From: Listeria farberi
GTDB lineage: Bacteria; Bacillota; Bacilli; Lactobacillales; Listeriaceae
Direction of reading: 5' to 3'
Assembly: GCF_014229245.1 (NCBI RefSeq)
Contig: NZ_JAARZJ010000013.1
Span: 38,377 to 102,376 of the forward strand
DNA length: 64,000 nucleotides
Shown here piece by piece: positions 8,120 through 18,200 of this stretch. Below the pieces are notes generated by a model, which was given only the letters and a program-made list of their open reading frames with translations, was not told the DNA's origin and ran no database searches. Positions within the stretch are counted from its first letter, which is position 1. Each line of letters begins with the position of its first letter. Made by a program: the position numbers and the translations under genes.

Positions 8120-10287
8120 ACATATCCACCCACTTCCACTTCAAAAACGTCTACATCTTCACTACTAGTTCCAACAAAAACTCGGTGAAGCCCCGGTTCC
8201 TGCACTTTTTCAAGTTGATGGTTATAGAATGAAAATGCCTCGCTTGTTAATTCAAATGTAACTGTTTTTTCTTCGCCAGCTTGAAGCGCCACTTTTTCAA
8301 AAGCTTTTAATTCTTTGACAGGACGCGAAATGCTCGCTGTCACATCTTGTAAATACACTTGGATTACTTCTTTTCCAGCAATTTCGCTCGTATTTTTAAT
8401 AGTTACTTCCACATGAAGCGATTCGCCTAGGTTTAATTCTGTCGGAAGTTCTGCCGTTTTCAGTGCAAATTCGCTATAGCTTTTTCCGTAACCAAATGGA
8501 TAAAGTGGTTCATTTGGTATATCAAGATAATGCGACACATAGCGTTCACCTTTATTTTCCGGTGTTTGTGGTCGTCCAGTGCGTAAATGATTATAATAAA
8601 CCGGAATTTGACCCGTTGTTTGCGGGAAGGACATGGATAATTTCCCTGAAGGATTACTTGTACCACTTAATAAATCTGCAGTGACACGACCTGCTTCTGT
8701 TCCTGGGAACCATAATTCAAGAAGCGCATCACTAGATTCTGCTAATTCTTTCACTTCGAGCGGTCTACCATTAAATAATGTAATAACGACTGGTTTTCCT
8801 AGTGTTTGGACGAATTTTGCTAATTGATATTGTGCTTCTGGTAAACGAATAGTAGCAAGACTTCCTGCTTCACCGCCCCATTCATTTTTTTCACCTAGAG
8901 CAAGCACGACAACATCCATATTCTGTACTATCGCTTTCACTGCCGCTTTGTCTTCTTCTGACAATTCAGTGTACCCTGTTGAAACGATCTCAACTGTTTC
9001 AAATACTTCACGCAAACCTGTTTCAACATTGATACCATCTTTTTCTTCGCCGTATACATTCCAACCGCCGAGAATATCAGGTGACGTTGCAAGCGGACCG
9101 ACTAAGGCAATTTTTGCTTCTTTAGCCAGTGGAAGTAATTGGTTTTTATTTTCTAATAACACAGCGGATTCAACGCCTGCTGCACGAGCTTTCCCACGAC
9201 TTTCATCGGTTAAAATGTCTTTTGTGCGGTCGTTATTTTTTAATCCGCGATATGGATCTTCAAATAGTCCTAAATCATTTTTTAAAGTTAACATCCGAAG
9301 TACTGCTTCATCTAAAAGGCTTTCGGATAATTTGCCTTCTTCAATTAAACCTTTTAATTCATGGATATAACAAGTCGTCATCATTTCTAAATCAACGCCT
9401 GCTTCCATCGAAAACTGTGCAGCTTCTTTAGGATTTCTGGCTGTTCCGTGATTAATTACCTCGGCAACAGCGCCCCAGTCAGAAATAAGTACACCGTCAA
9501 AATCCATTTCACCTCGTAGTACATCTCGGTTAAGCCATTTGTTCATTGTTGCTGGAATCCCGTCCACCACATTAAATGCTGTCATAACTAATTTAGCTCC
9601 GGCTTGAATTGCTGCATGATAAGCTGGTAGATAATTTTGATATAGTTCGCGCGTAGACATATTAACTGTGTTGTATTCCAGTCCAGCCTCCGCAGCCCCG
9701 TAAGCCGCAAAATGTTTGACACATGCCGCCATCTGCTCCAAGTTTTCATGTAGTTTACTCGCATCACCTTGGTAACCATCTACCATTGCTTTTCCAAGTT
9801 CACTATTTAAAAATGGATCCTCACCAGTTGATTCCATCACACGTCCCCACCGAGGGTCCCGTACTAAATCAAGCATTGGTGAAAAAGTGACATGATGCCC
9901 ATCTGCCGTTGCTTCGAGCGCCGAAACTTCTGCCATCACTCGAACAGTCTCCCGGTCAAAAGAACAACCAAGTGCAAGTGGAATAGGAAAAACCGTTTTA
10001 TAACCATGTATAACATCCGCCATAAAAACAAGCGGAATTCCTAATCGATTCGTTTTTAAATAAGCTTCTTGAATTCCAATCATATCAAGTGCCGAACTTG
10101 ATCCAAGTACCGAACCCGCATTTTCAGTATGCGCATCCGTTAATTTCATTTCTTGAAGAAGTGGCCCTGTTAGTTCTGTATTTTTGCTTGTACCTTTAAA
10201 AAGAAAAGGCGAAAGTTGAAGACATTGAGCGATTTTTTCATCTAAGGTCATTTGACTAACTAATTCTTGTACTTTTTCTTGTTTCAT
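8116..10287 (-). CDS. GH3 beta-glucosidase (sophorose-type)
   Basis: A 723-residue three-domain GH3 enzyme: TIM barrel with the KHFAAYG motif, catalytic nucleophile in LISDWGA (Asp270), an alpha/beta sandwich carrying the probable acid/base in WGGEAG (Glu473), and a C-terminal fibronectin-III-like domain. No signal peptide, so it acts in the cytosol. The ATG at 10287 is preceded by AGGAGG; an in-frame GTG five codons earlier lies inside that ribosome binding site and is not the start. I recognise it as the homologue of L. innocua Lin1840, a beta-glucosidase acting on sophorose and related beta-1,2-linked sugars. First gene of its operon; its stop overlaps the phosphorylase start. Confidence 0.92.
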   Translation of the reverse strand: MKQEKVQELVSQMTLDEKIAQCLQLSPFLFKGTSKNTELTGPLLQEMKLTDAHTENAGSVLGSSSALDMIGIQEAYLKTNRLGIPLVFMADVIHGYKTVFPIPLALGCSFDRETVRVMAEVSALEATADGHHVTFSPMLDLVRDPRWGRVMESTGEDPFLNSELGKAMVDGYQGDASKLHENLEQMAACVKHFAAYGAAEAGLEYNTVNMSTRELYQNYLPAYHAAIQAGAKLVMTAFNVVDGIPATMNKWLNRDVLRGEMDFDGVLISDWGAVAEVINHGTARNPKEAAQFSMEAGVDLEMMTTCYIHELKGLIEEGKLSESLLDEAVLRMLTLKNDLGLFEDPYRGLKNNDRTKDILTDESRGKARAAGVESAVLLENKNQLLPLAKEAKIALVGPLATSPDILGGWNVYGEEKDGINVETGLREVFETVEIVSTGYTELSEEDKAAVKAIVQNMDVVVLALGEKNEWGGEAGSLATIRLPEAQYQLAKFVQTLGKPVVITLFNGRPLEVKELAESSDALLELWFPGTEAGRVTADLLSGTSNPSGKLSMSFPQTTGQIPVYYNHLRTGRPQTPENKGERYVSHYLDIPNEPLYPFGYGKSYSEFALKTAELPTELNLGESLHVEVTIKNTSEIAGKEVIQVYLQDVTASISRPVKELKAFEKVALQAGEEKTVTFELTSEAFSFYNHQLEKVQEPGLHRVFVGTSSEDVDVFEVEVGGYV

Positions 10288-10309
10288 AGGAACCTCCTGC
10301 ACACATTTT

Positions 10310-10323
10310 TCGAAACGTTTCTA
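10310..10323. promoter_or_regulatory. LacI-type operator 1 (beta-glucosidase side)
   Basis: TCGAAACGTTTCTA, containing the perfect palindrome GAAACGTTTC, placed just downstream of the -10 of the beta-glucosidase promoter. The same 14 bases occur at 10561. The CG-centred palindrome is typical for LacI-family repressors. Confidence 0.82.
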
Positions 10324-10338
10324 TTCAAATATAACAAC

Positions 10339-10367
10339 AGTATAAGCGCTTTCTTTTCTTTAGTCAA
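10339..10367 (-). promoter_or_regulatory. Promoter of the beta-glucosidase operon, with cre-like site
   Basis: On the minus strand: -35 TTGACT (10362-10367), 17-base spacer, -10 TATACT (10339-10344). A cre-like sequence TATAAGCGCTTTCT at 10341-10354 overlaps the -10 and matches the CcpA consensus except near its ends, so catabolite repression is likely. Confidence 0.82.
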
Positions 10368-10524
10368 CCAAAACTAACATTCACATGGTGAAAACATCCG
10401 ATTTTTCTATTTCTTCTATATTATCTCGTTTCCAAAAAAATCCATTCAACAAGTTTCTCACTACCGAAAATCATTGATACACAACAGTTAATCTCTATAA
10501 TTTAAAAATAAAATAACAATTTAC

Positions 10525-10553
10525 TTGAAACCGATTACATTATATACTATAAT
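10525..10553 (+). promoter_or_regulatory. Promoter of the sugar ABC transporter, with cre site
   Basis: -35 TTGAAA (10525-10530), 17-base spacer, -10 TATAAT (10548-10553). The sequence TGAAACCGATTACA at 10526-10539 matches the CcpA cre consensus TGWAANCGNTNWCA at every position and covers the -35, a classic repression position. Confidence 0.87.
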
Positions 10554-10560
10554 AACCTTG

Positions 10561-10574
10561 TCGAAACGTTTCTA
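10561..10574. promoter_or_regulatory. LacI-type operator 2 (transporter side)
   Basis: Second exact copy of TCGAAACGTTTCTA, at the expected transcription start of the binding-protein gene. Two identical operators 251 bases apart, one at each divergent promoter, imply common control by the LacI protein encoded in this locus, possibly with DNA looping. Confidence 0.83.
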
Positions 10575-10716
10575 TAAAATATTGTGTATGTGAATTTATT
10601 TTCACAATTTGCTTCATCCCGTACGGCGCTCAAGTTCCGTACAACAGTTTTTATTCTTTAACAGCTTTTAGCTAGTCAAATTGCTTTGAAAAAAACAAAA
10701 AAATGGAGGAAAAATC
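10575..10716 (+). other. Leader of the sugar-binding protein mRNA
   Basis: About 140 untranslated bases lie between the transporter promoter and its ATG. Two small hairpins are visible: TGTGAA/TTCACA at 10589-10606 and GTACGG/CCGTAC at 10621-10642. Neither is followed by a U run and no known riboswitch class is recognised. They may stabilise the abundant binding-protein message. Confidence 0.4.
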
Positions 10717-11961
10717 ATGAAGAAAAAGATGTTTGTCGTATTAGCTTTAGTGTTATCGCTTAGTTTGGTATTAATGGCGTGTGGCGGGTCAAAGGATGAT
10801 GTGAATTCCAGCGATTCTAAAGTATTAAATGTTTGGGCAATGGGAGATGAAGCCAAGTCATTAAAAGAACTCGCACAAAAATTCACGAAAGATACTGGCA
10901 TCGAAGTCAAAGTTCAAGTTATTCCTTGGGCAAATGCACATGATAAATTACTTACAGCTGTTGCTTCTAAATCCGGTCCTGATGTAGTCCAAATGGGAAC
11001 TACTTGGATGCCTGAATTTGTCGAAGCTGGTGCGTTACTAGATATTACAAAAGATGTCGAAAAAAGTAAAAATATGAATTCTGATTTATTTTTCCCTGGT
11101 TCCGTGAAAACAACTCAATTTGATGGCAAAACTTACGGTGTTCCGTGGTATGCAGAAACTCGCGTATTATTCTACCGTACCGATTTACTGAAAAAAGTTG
11201 GTTATAATGAAGCGCCAAAAACTTGGGACGAACTTTCCGACGCTGCACTAAAACTTTCTAAACGTGGTAAAGATATGTACGGCTTTGCCATTGATCCAAA
11301 CGAACAAACGACTGGTTTCATTTTCGGACGTCAAAACGGCTCCCCTCTTTTCGATAAAGATGGTCAACCAGTATTCAATAAAAAACCTTTCGTAGACACT
11401 GTTACTTATTTAGATAGTTTCATTAAAAATGGTTCTGCTCCAGACACTGATCTTGGTTTAGATGCATCTCAAAGCTTCGGCGGCGACGGCATTGTGCCAA
11501 TGTTCATGAGTGGTCCTTGGATGGTTAATACACTGAAAGACACTGCCCCTGACATTGACGGAAAATGGGCAACTGCTGTACTACCTAAAAAAGAAAATAA
11601 CGAATCAAGCCTTGGTGGCGCTAACCTTTCCATTTTCAAATATAGTGATAAGAAAGATGATGCTCTAAAATTCATGGACTACATGAGTCAACCTGATGTG
11701 CAATTATCTTGGTTAAAAGATACAAACTCCATGCCAGCTCGTATGGATGCTTGGGAAGATGATATGCTGAAAAATGACCCTTACTACAAAGTATTCGGCG
11801 AACAAATGAAAACAGCTGAACCAATGCCACTTATCCCACAATTTGAAGAAATTGCTCAATTATACGGAAAATCTTGGGAACAAATTTACCGTGGCGGTGC
11901 AGATGTACAAACACAAATGGATACATTTAACGATCAAGTAGAAGCACTTCTTAAAAAATAA
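10717..11961 (+). CDS. Sugar-binding lipoprotein of ABC importer
   Basis: A 414-residue extracellular solute-binding protein, family 1 (maltose-binding-protein type). The signal peptide ends in a lipobox LMAC, with Cys22 the predicted lipidated residue, so the mature protein is anchored to the outer face of the membrane. ATG follows a strong GGAGG. It heads the plus-strand transporter operon divergent to the glucan enzymes. By position and family I recognise the Listeria sophoro-oligosaccharide-binding protein (homologue of Lin1841), feeding beta-1,2-glucan fragments to the two permeases downstream. No ATPase gene is present here; such importers usually share a common MsmK-type ATPase encoded elsewhere. 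Confidence 0.92.
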   Translation: MKKKMFVVLALVLSLSLVLMACGGSKDDVNSSDSKVLNVWAMGDEAKSLKELAQKFTKDTGIEVKVQVIPWANAHDKLLTAVASKSGPDVVQMGTTWMPEFVEAGALLDITKDVEKSKNMNSDLFFPGSVKTTQFDGKTYGVPWYAETRVLFYRTDLLKKVGYNEAPKTWDELSDAALKLSKRGKDMYGFAIDPNEQTTGFIFGRQNGSPLFDKDGQPVFNKKPFVDTVTYLDSFIKNGSAPDTDLGLDASQSFGGDGIVPMFMSGPWMVNTLKDTAPDIDGKWATAVLPKKENNESSLGGANLSIFKYSDKKDDALKFMDYMSQPDVQLSWLKDTNSMPARMDAWEDDMLKNDPYYKVFGEQMKTAEPMPLIPQFEEIAQLYGKSWEQIYRGGADVQTQMDTFNDQVEALLKK

Positions 11962-11966
11962 CGAAT

Positions 11967-12005
11967 AAAAAGGGCAAATGATTTATTCTGCCATTTGCCC
12001 TTTTA
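11967..12005 (+). terminator. Strong hairpin between binding protein and permeases
   Basis: A perfect 13-bp stem, AAAAGGGCAAATG (11968-11980) and CATTTGCCCTTTT (11992-12004), with an 11-base loop, 6 bases after the stop codon. The U run is only the four T of the stem. This looks like a partial terminator or 3'-end stabiliser, giving more binding-protein than permease mRNA, as in many MalE-type operons. Confidence 0.8.
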
Positions 12006-12021
12006 GAATGGACTGGATGTT

Positions 12022-12915
12022 ATGAAACAATTTTTAAATAAAAATACACCCTATTTGTTTATATCGCCAGCACTGTTTTTACTTCTTCTGTTTTCCCTAC
12101 TTCCGATTTTGCTTGCTTTTGTCATCAGTTTTACGGACATAGATTTAGTCGGGCTTGCCGATTACTCTAAAATTAACTTTGTTGGTGTGGACAATTACGT
12201 CAATATTATGCAAGACCCGGTATTTTTAAAATCTATTTTTAACACGCTTTTCTATGTAGTTATTGGCGTTCCACTGGTTATCGTTTGCTCGCTTGGTATT
12301 GCGCTTATGATTAACTTTTCGCAAGCAAAGATTTTCCAATTTTTCCGGTTAATTTTCTATACTCCTTCAATTACAAACGTTGTCGCTGTAGCCGTTGTTT
12401 GGAGTTACTTATATAATCCGCGCTTTGGTTTACTTAACTATTTGCTTTCGTTTTTAGACCTAGGACCAGTTCCATGGTTACAAGACCCTACAATTGCAAA
12501 ATTATCCCTGATTATCCTAGCTGTTTGGCGAGCAATCGGTGTAAATATGATTATTTTCTTAGCCGCACTTCAAGGCATTCCACGTGAATATTATGAAGCA
12601 GCCTCACTTGATGGAGCAAATAGCCGCCAACAACTATTTAAAATTACTGTTCCAATGCTTCGTTTCGCGATTTTCTTTGTAACAGTTACAACAATGATCG
12701 GTTGGTTACAATTCTTCGAGGAGCCGTTCGTTATGACAGAAGGTGGACCACTTGATAGTACAAACTCTGTCGCACTCTTTATTTATCAAAATGGTTTCCA
12801 ATTAAGTAAATTTGGTTATGCCGCTGCTGGATCGTTTATCTTGTTTATCGCGATTATTATTATCACGATTATTCAATTCCGGATTCAGCGCAAAAATAAT
12901 GATGGGGATATTTAA
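12022..12915 (+). CDS. Sugar ABC transporter permease (MalF type)
   Basis: A 297-residue inner permease with six predicted membrane helices and the cytoplasmic EAA loop (YYEAASLDGANSRQQLFKITVPML, around residues 190-213) that docks the ATPase. The ribosome binding site is weak (GGA only), and the gene lies just behind the strong hairpin, both of which would keep its level below that of the binding protein. Forms a heterodimer with the next gene's product. Substrate inferred from the locus: beta-1,2-gluco-oligosaccharides. Confidence 0.92.
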   Translation: MKQFLNKNTPYLFISPALFLLLLFSLLPILLAFVISFTDIDLVGLADYSKINFVGVDNYVNIMQDPVFLKSIFNTLFYVVIGVPLVIVCSLGIALMINFSQAKIFQFFRLIFYTPSITNVVAVAVVWSYLYNPRFGLLNYLLSFLDLGPVPWLQDPTIAKLSLIILAVWRAIGVNMIIFLAALQGIPREYYEAASLDGANSRQQLFKITVPMLRFAIFFVTVTTMIGWLQFFEEPFVMTEGGPLDSTNSVALFIYQNGFQLSKFGYAAAGSFILFIAIIIITIIQFRIQRKNNDGDI

Positions 12916-12932
12916 GAGAGGAGTGTTTATAA

Positions 12933-13763
12933 ATGAATCAATATAGACAAAAGTCGCGCGGCGCTCAAATTGCCGTCATTAGTATTTTAACGGTTGGCGG
13001 ATTCTTTATGATTTTACCGTTCATTTGGATGGTGCTCTCCTCTTTGAAAACGGATGCTGAAATTTTAAAAATCCCACCTACTATTTGGCCAGAAACTTTT
13101 ACACTAGATAATTTCACCAAACTATTCACTGAAATGGACTTTGCTATTTACTTAAAAAATACGTTAATCATTGTGTTCTTCTCGTTTTTCGGTTTATTTT
13201 TAAATGCGATGGCGGGTTACGGCTTTGCTAAATTTAAATTTAAAGGGAAAAACAAGTTATTTTATCTTGTTCTGGCTACGATGATGATTCCAGGGCAAGT
13301 AACAATGATTCCGGTTTACTTGCTGCTTAATGCGGCTGGATTAACGAATACAATGACAGGGATTGTGCTTCCTGGACTTGTTGGTGCATTCGGGATTTTC
13401 TTATTCCGACAATTTATGTCAACCATTTCCGACGATTTACTAGAAGCAGCAAGGCTCGATGGTGCTAGTGAATTTTACATTTTCTGGCGGATTGTTATTC
13501 CGATTTCCAGACCAGTGCTTGCGGTTCAAGGGATTCTTACCTTTATCGCTGGTTGGAACTCGTTCTTATGGCCGTTAATTATCGCCAACGATGAAAAATT
13601 CTATACCCTATCAGTTGGACTTCAATTATTAAAAGGTCAATATGGTAGCAACTATGCCTTACAAATGGCTGGGGCAACCTTCATGGTTATTCCAATCATC
13701 TTAATTTTCATGACTTTCCAAAAATATATTTTAAAAGGCTTCAATGTTTCTGGAATGAAATAA
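12933..13763 (+). CDS. Sugar ABC transporter permease (MalG type)
   Basis: A 276-residue permease with six membrane helices and the EAA loop (LEAARLDGASEFYIFWRIVIP) in the second half. Its C-terminus ends in a short charged stretch (LKGFNVSGMK) typical of MalG-type subunits, which can contact the ATPase. Starts 17 bases after the MalF-type gene with a good AGAGGAG site, so the two are cotranscribed. Last gene of the importer operon; followed by a bidirectional terminator shared with gltD. Confidence 0.92.
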   Translation: MNQYRQKSRGAQIAVISILTVGGFFMILPFIWMVLSSLKTDAEILKIPPTIWPETFTLDNFTKLFTEMDFAIYLKNTLIIVFFSFFGLFLNAMAGYGFAKFKFKGKNKLFYLVLATMMIPGQVTMIPVYLLLNAAGLTNTMTGIVLPGLVGAFGIFLFRQFMSTISDDLLEAARLDGASEFYIFWRIVIPISRPVLAVQGILTFIAGWNSFLWPLIIANDEKFYTLSVGLQLLKGQYGSNYALQMAGATFMVIPIILIFMTFQKYILKGFNVSGMK

Positions 13764-13769
13764 TGGACC

Positions 13770-13808
13770 AAAAAAGAGCTTACCCTTTTTTAGGATAAGC
13801 TCTTTTTT
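13770..13808. terminator. Bidirectional terminator between permease and gltD
   Basis: A 13-bp stem (AAAAAAGAGCTTA / TAAGCTCTTTTTT) with A and T tracts on the two sides, placed between convergent genes. It can end both the plus-strand transporter message and the minus-strand gltBD message. Confidence 0.92.
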
Positions 13809-13809
13809 A

Positions 13810-15279
13810 TTAAGGTAAAAATGTTTCACCCATCAAGTAAAAGTCAACTTCACGAGCCGCTTCTCTTCCTTCTGCAATTGCCGTTACTACTAAGCTTTGA
13901 CCATGACGTGCATCGCCGCAAGCAAATACGCCTTCTTCGCTTGTACGGTAAAATCCTTTAGCAGCATCAATTGTATGGCGTTCTGTTTTTCCTACACCGA
14001 AGTTTGTAAAAATATCTTCTGTTGTACCTGCAAAACCGATGGCGATTAAAACCATATCTACTTCAAAATATTTTTCGCTGCCTTCTACAGGAATATATTT
14101 CCTTTCTTTCTTGTTTTCCACTACTTCTATAGTATGCAGTCCCACAAGATTTCCCGCCTCGTCTTTTTCAAAAGATGTAGTATTAATGAGATACTCACGT
14201 GGATCTCTTCCGTATACCGCTTCTGCTTCTTCGTGCGCGTAGTCCATTTTAAAAACGCGTGGATATTGTGGCCAAGGATTCTCTCCAGCACGTAATTCAG
14301 GAAGTTTATCTTGAATACCAAATTGATAAATACTTTTTGCACCTTGTCTTAGTGCAGTTGCTACACAGTCGGCGCCTGTATCCCCGCCACCGATAATTAC
14401 CACATTTTTATCTTTAGCGGAGATGGTTTGGTTCCCGCCGTTGTCCAAATTATCCCGCGTGCTTTGCGATAAATACGGAACAGCAAAGTGAATACCAGCT
14501 GCATCACGTCCAGCAAGTGGGATATCTCGTGCATTACCGGCTCCTGTCGCAAGAACGATAGAATCATACTCTTCGCGTAGTTCTGCAAAAGTAACATCTG
14601 TCCCTGCTGCAACACCTGTGACGAATTCGATTCCTTCTTCCGCCATCAAGTTCACTCGGCGCGTTACTTGTTCTTTCTCTAGTTTCATCGTTGGAATACC
14701 GTACATTAATAAGCCACCAATGCGATCACTTTTTTCAATGACCGTTACGCTATGGCCAGCTTTATTCAATTGATCGGCGCAGGCAAGTCCAGCCGGTCCT
14801 GATCCAATTACAGCAATTCGTTTACCGGTACGTTTTTTAGGAGGAGCCGGTTTAATCCAGCCTTCTTCAAAACCTCGGTCAATAATCGCTTTTTCGATGG
14901 ATTTAATCCCTACAGCAGGTTCCGAAATTGCCACCGTACAGCCACCTTCACACGGTGCCGGGCAAATTCGACCAGTAAATTCCGGAAAATTATTTGTTTT
15001 TAATAGTAATTGTAATGCCTCATACCAGTCCCCTCGGTAAACAGCATCATTCCACTCTGGAATTAAATTATGCAGCGGACAACCTGATACGCCGTTTTTA
15101 ATCTCCATTCCTACACTACAAAACGGTACGCCACAATCCATGCAACGAGCCGCTTGTAAAGTTAAATCTGCTACCGGCATTGGTAAACTATATTCGTTCC
15201 AGTCACGGGTCCGACTTTTCGGATCACGCCCTGGAGAGGGAATTCGGTCATATTCCATAAATCCAGTTGCTTTTCCCAT
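13810..15279 (-). CDS. gltD: Glutamate synthase (NADPH) small subunit
   Basis: A 489-residue flavoprotein that passes electrons from NADPH to the large subunit. N-terminal cysteine clusters for two 4Fe-4S centres are visible (CMDCGVPFC near residue 42, then CPLHN and CPAPCEGGC). An FAD-binding GSGPAGLACA and an NADPH-binding GGGDTGADCV follow. Length is normal. ATG at 15279 follows GAGAGGAG. It lies 14 bases after gltB, in one operon activated by the divergent gltC. In Bacillus this subunit is named GltB. The stop overlaps nothing but is immediately followed by a shared terminator. Confidence 0.96.
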   Translation of the reverse strand: MGKATGFMEYDRIPSPGRDPKSRTRDWNEYSLPMPVADLTLQAARCMDCGVPFCSVGMEIKNGVSGCPLHNLIPEWNDAVYRGDWYEALQLLLKTNNFPEFTGRICPAPCEGGCTVAISEPAVGIKSIEKAIIDRGFEEGWIKPAPPKKRTGKRIAVIGSGPAGLACADQLNKAGHSVTVIEKSDRIGGLLMYGIPTMKLEKEQVTRRVNLMAEEGIEFVTGVAAGTDVTFAELREEYDSIVLATGAGNARDIPLAGRDAAGIHFAVPYLSQSTRDNLDNGGNQTISAKDKNVVIIGGGDTGADCVATALRQGAKSIYQFGIQDKLPELRAGENPWPQYPRVFKMDYAHEEAEAVYGRDPREYLINTTSFEKDEAGNLVGLHTIEVVENKKERKYIPVEGSEKYFEVDMVLIAIGFAGTTEDIFTNFGVGKTERHTIDAAKGFYRTSEEGVFACGDARHGQSLVVTAIAEGREAAREVDFYLMGETFLP

Positions 15280-15293
15280 GGTTTCACTCCTCT

Positions 15294-18200
15294 CTATTTC
15301 GCCACTCCGGCAACTAATTTTCCATCTTTATGTTCATAAAAAGCTTGTAATTCTGCTTCATCGTGTGTTTTTCCAGTTTGTTCTAGTGAAGTTATTCTTG
15401 TTAGCATCATTTCATATTCGTTTGGAATGACGAAAATGAAATTCGCCTTTTCATCTTCCCAGTTACTAAGAATTTCTTTTGCAAACTCACTTCCAGTAAA
15501 GTTAGCATGTTGCTCGATTAATTGTTTTAGTTTAGCTAATTCTGGTGCAGATAACGTAGACCTACTGTTTACAAGTTCGTGGTTGATTTTTGTAGTTGTT
15601 TCCTGGCTGTTTTCCGTATAAATGTAAGCAACCCCACCAGACATTCCAGCTGCAAAGTTCTCACCAATATCACCAAGAACAACTACCGTACCTCCTGTCA
15701 TATATTCGCAACCATTGTCGCCGATACCTTCTACTACAGCTGTTGCACCACTATTACGTACAGCAAATCGTGCACCTGCTTTTCCGTGCATATACGCATA
15801 TCCACCTGTTGCCCCGTAAAGCGTTACATTTCCAACAATCGCAGAGTCATGAGCTTTAATTGGCGTTCTATAATCTGGACTCACAATCAATTTGCCACCA
15901 GAAAGTCCTTTTCCAAAGTAATCATTGGCATCGCCGTGAATTCGGAGCGTCATGCCAAGTGGCGTATAAGCACCGAAGCTTTGTCCAGCTGAACCAACAA
16001 AATCGAGTGAAATGGTATCTTCCGGCAATCCTTCTGCACCATATTTTTTGCTAATAAAGGAACCAGCAATCGTTCCAATCGCGCGGTCAACATTCCGTAC
16101 ATCGAAAATTCCAGTTACTTTTTCACCATTTTCTAGTGCTGGCTGAATTAATGGCACAAGTTCGCGCATATCGAGTGTTTGGTTGATTTTGTGGTCTTGT
16201 TGTTTTGTGCAATATTGGACTTGGTTTTTATAGAAATCATCGCTATAAAGCATATTCGAAAAATCGATATATTTTGCTTTCCAATGCGCTTCTTTTTTCT
16301 CGTGAGTAGTTAAAAATTCTTTATGTCCAATGATTTCTGTTAAACTTCTAAAGCCAAGTTCTGCCATCATTTCACGCATTTCAGCAACGATAAAATGGAA
16401 GAAGTTCACGACATAATCTGCTGAACCACTGAATTTTTTCCGAAGCTCAGGATTTTGCGTTGCTACCCCAACTGGACATGTATCTAAATGGCAAACACGC
16501 ATCATCACACAACCTAATGTTACGAGTGGCGCGGTTGCAAAACCGAATTCTTCTGCGCCGAGCATGGCCGCAACAAGGACGTCTTTCCCTGTCATTAACT
16601 TACCGTCAGTTTCCACAACCACTTTGTTTCTAAGTCCATTGAGAAGTAACGTTTGGTGTGTTTCTGCTAAGCCAATTTCCCACGGTACTCCTGCATGACG
16701 GATACTTGTTCTTGCCGCGGCACCAGTTCCGCCTTCATAACCACTTACCAAAATAACGTCGGCATTTCCTTTTGCTACACCCGCAGCAATCGTACCAATA
16801 CCAGTTTTCGAAACTAGCTTCACATTGATCCGTGCATTTTGATTCGCATTTTTCAAATCAAAAATCAGCTGAGATAAATCTTCAATGGAATAAATGTCAT
16901 GATGTGGTGGTGGTGAAATCAATCCTACACCTGTTGTTGAACCACGTGTTTTCGAAATCCATGGATAAACTTTATTCCCTGGCAAGTGTCCACCTTCACC
17001 GGGTTTTGCCCCTTGAGCCATCTTGATTTGTAGCTCTTCGGCATTGACTAAGTAATGGCTTGTTACACCAAAACGACCAGATGCAATTTGTTTGATAGCA
17101 CTTCTACGCCAGTCGCCATTTGCGTCAGGAATAAAGCGGTTCGGGTTTTCGCCGCCTTCTCCACTATTACTTTTCCCGCCGATACGGTTCATTGCGATAG
17201 CAAGCGCTTCATGAGCTTCTTGACTAATCGAACCATAAGACATCGCGCCAGACTTAAATCGTTTAAAAATCGCTTCTGCCGGCTCTACTTCATCCAGTGG
17301 AATCGGCTTGCGGTCACTTGTAAACGTTAATAACCCCCTTAAAAAGGCATTATTTTGATTTTGCATTAAATCTGAATATAGATTATATGTTTCTCGATCA
17401 TTTTCTCGAGTAGCTTGTTGCAAAGAATGAATCGCAAGTGGGTTATATACGTGATATTCTCCGTTTGAGCGCCACTGATACTCTCCGCCTGTATTAAGTG
17501 TGAAACTTTGGTACCCGATATCATGATAGGCTTCGCGGTGTCGCAACCAAGCTTCTTGCGCGATAACTTCCAGTGGAATTCCACCAATTTGTGAGGCTGT
17601 TCCCGGGAAATAATTTTTAATCACATCATCGCCAATCCCAATCGCTTCAAAAATCTGGGCACCACGGTAACTTTGAACGGTAGAAATCCCCATTTTTGAC
17701 ATGATTTTTAAAATCCCATCGGTAATTGCTTCAATATATCGGCTTTCCGCCTCATCTAGCGTGAAGCCTTTAATACGTCCTTCTTTAATTAAGCCATCAA
17801 ATGTATCAATTGCAAGACTTGGAAATACTGCGTCTGCCCCGTAGCCAATTAAAAGCGCACATTGATGAACGTCTCTTGCTTCTGCCGTTTTGATAATAAT
17901 ACTCACTTGAGTTCGCGTTCCAGCTTTAACTAAATGATGATGTAAGCCGCTGACAGCTAAAAGGGCTGGAATTCCAATCCAATCTGCGTTCACCCCGTCG
18001 TCTGATAAAATAAGCAATTCTGCCCCACCTGCGATTTTTTCATCTGCTTCTGCAAATAATACTTCTAAACGTGCCGCTAAACCATCCCGTTCCTCTGCTT
18101 TAAATAAAATTGGTAAAGTAACAGTTGGTTGGGCAAATTTTGTTTGTTGCTCAAGTGCTCTAAATTCCCTTCGAGATAAAATAGGCGTTTTCAAACGAAT

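Noticed and set aside
10310..10323. CcpA cre site at the GAAACGTTTC palindrome
   Set aside because: The centre is ACGT, not the CG of the cre consensus flanked by A-rich halves, and the two identical copies fit a dedicated LacI operator better.
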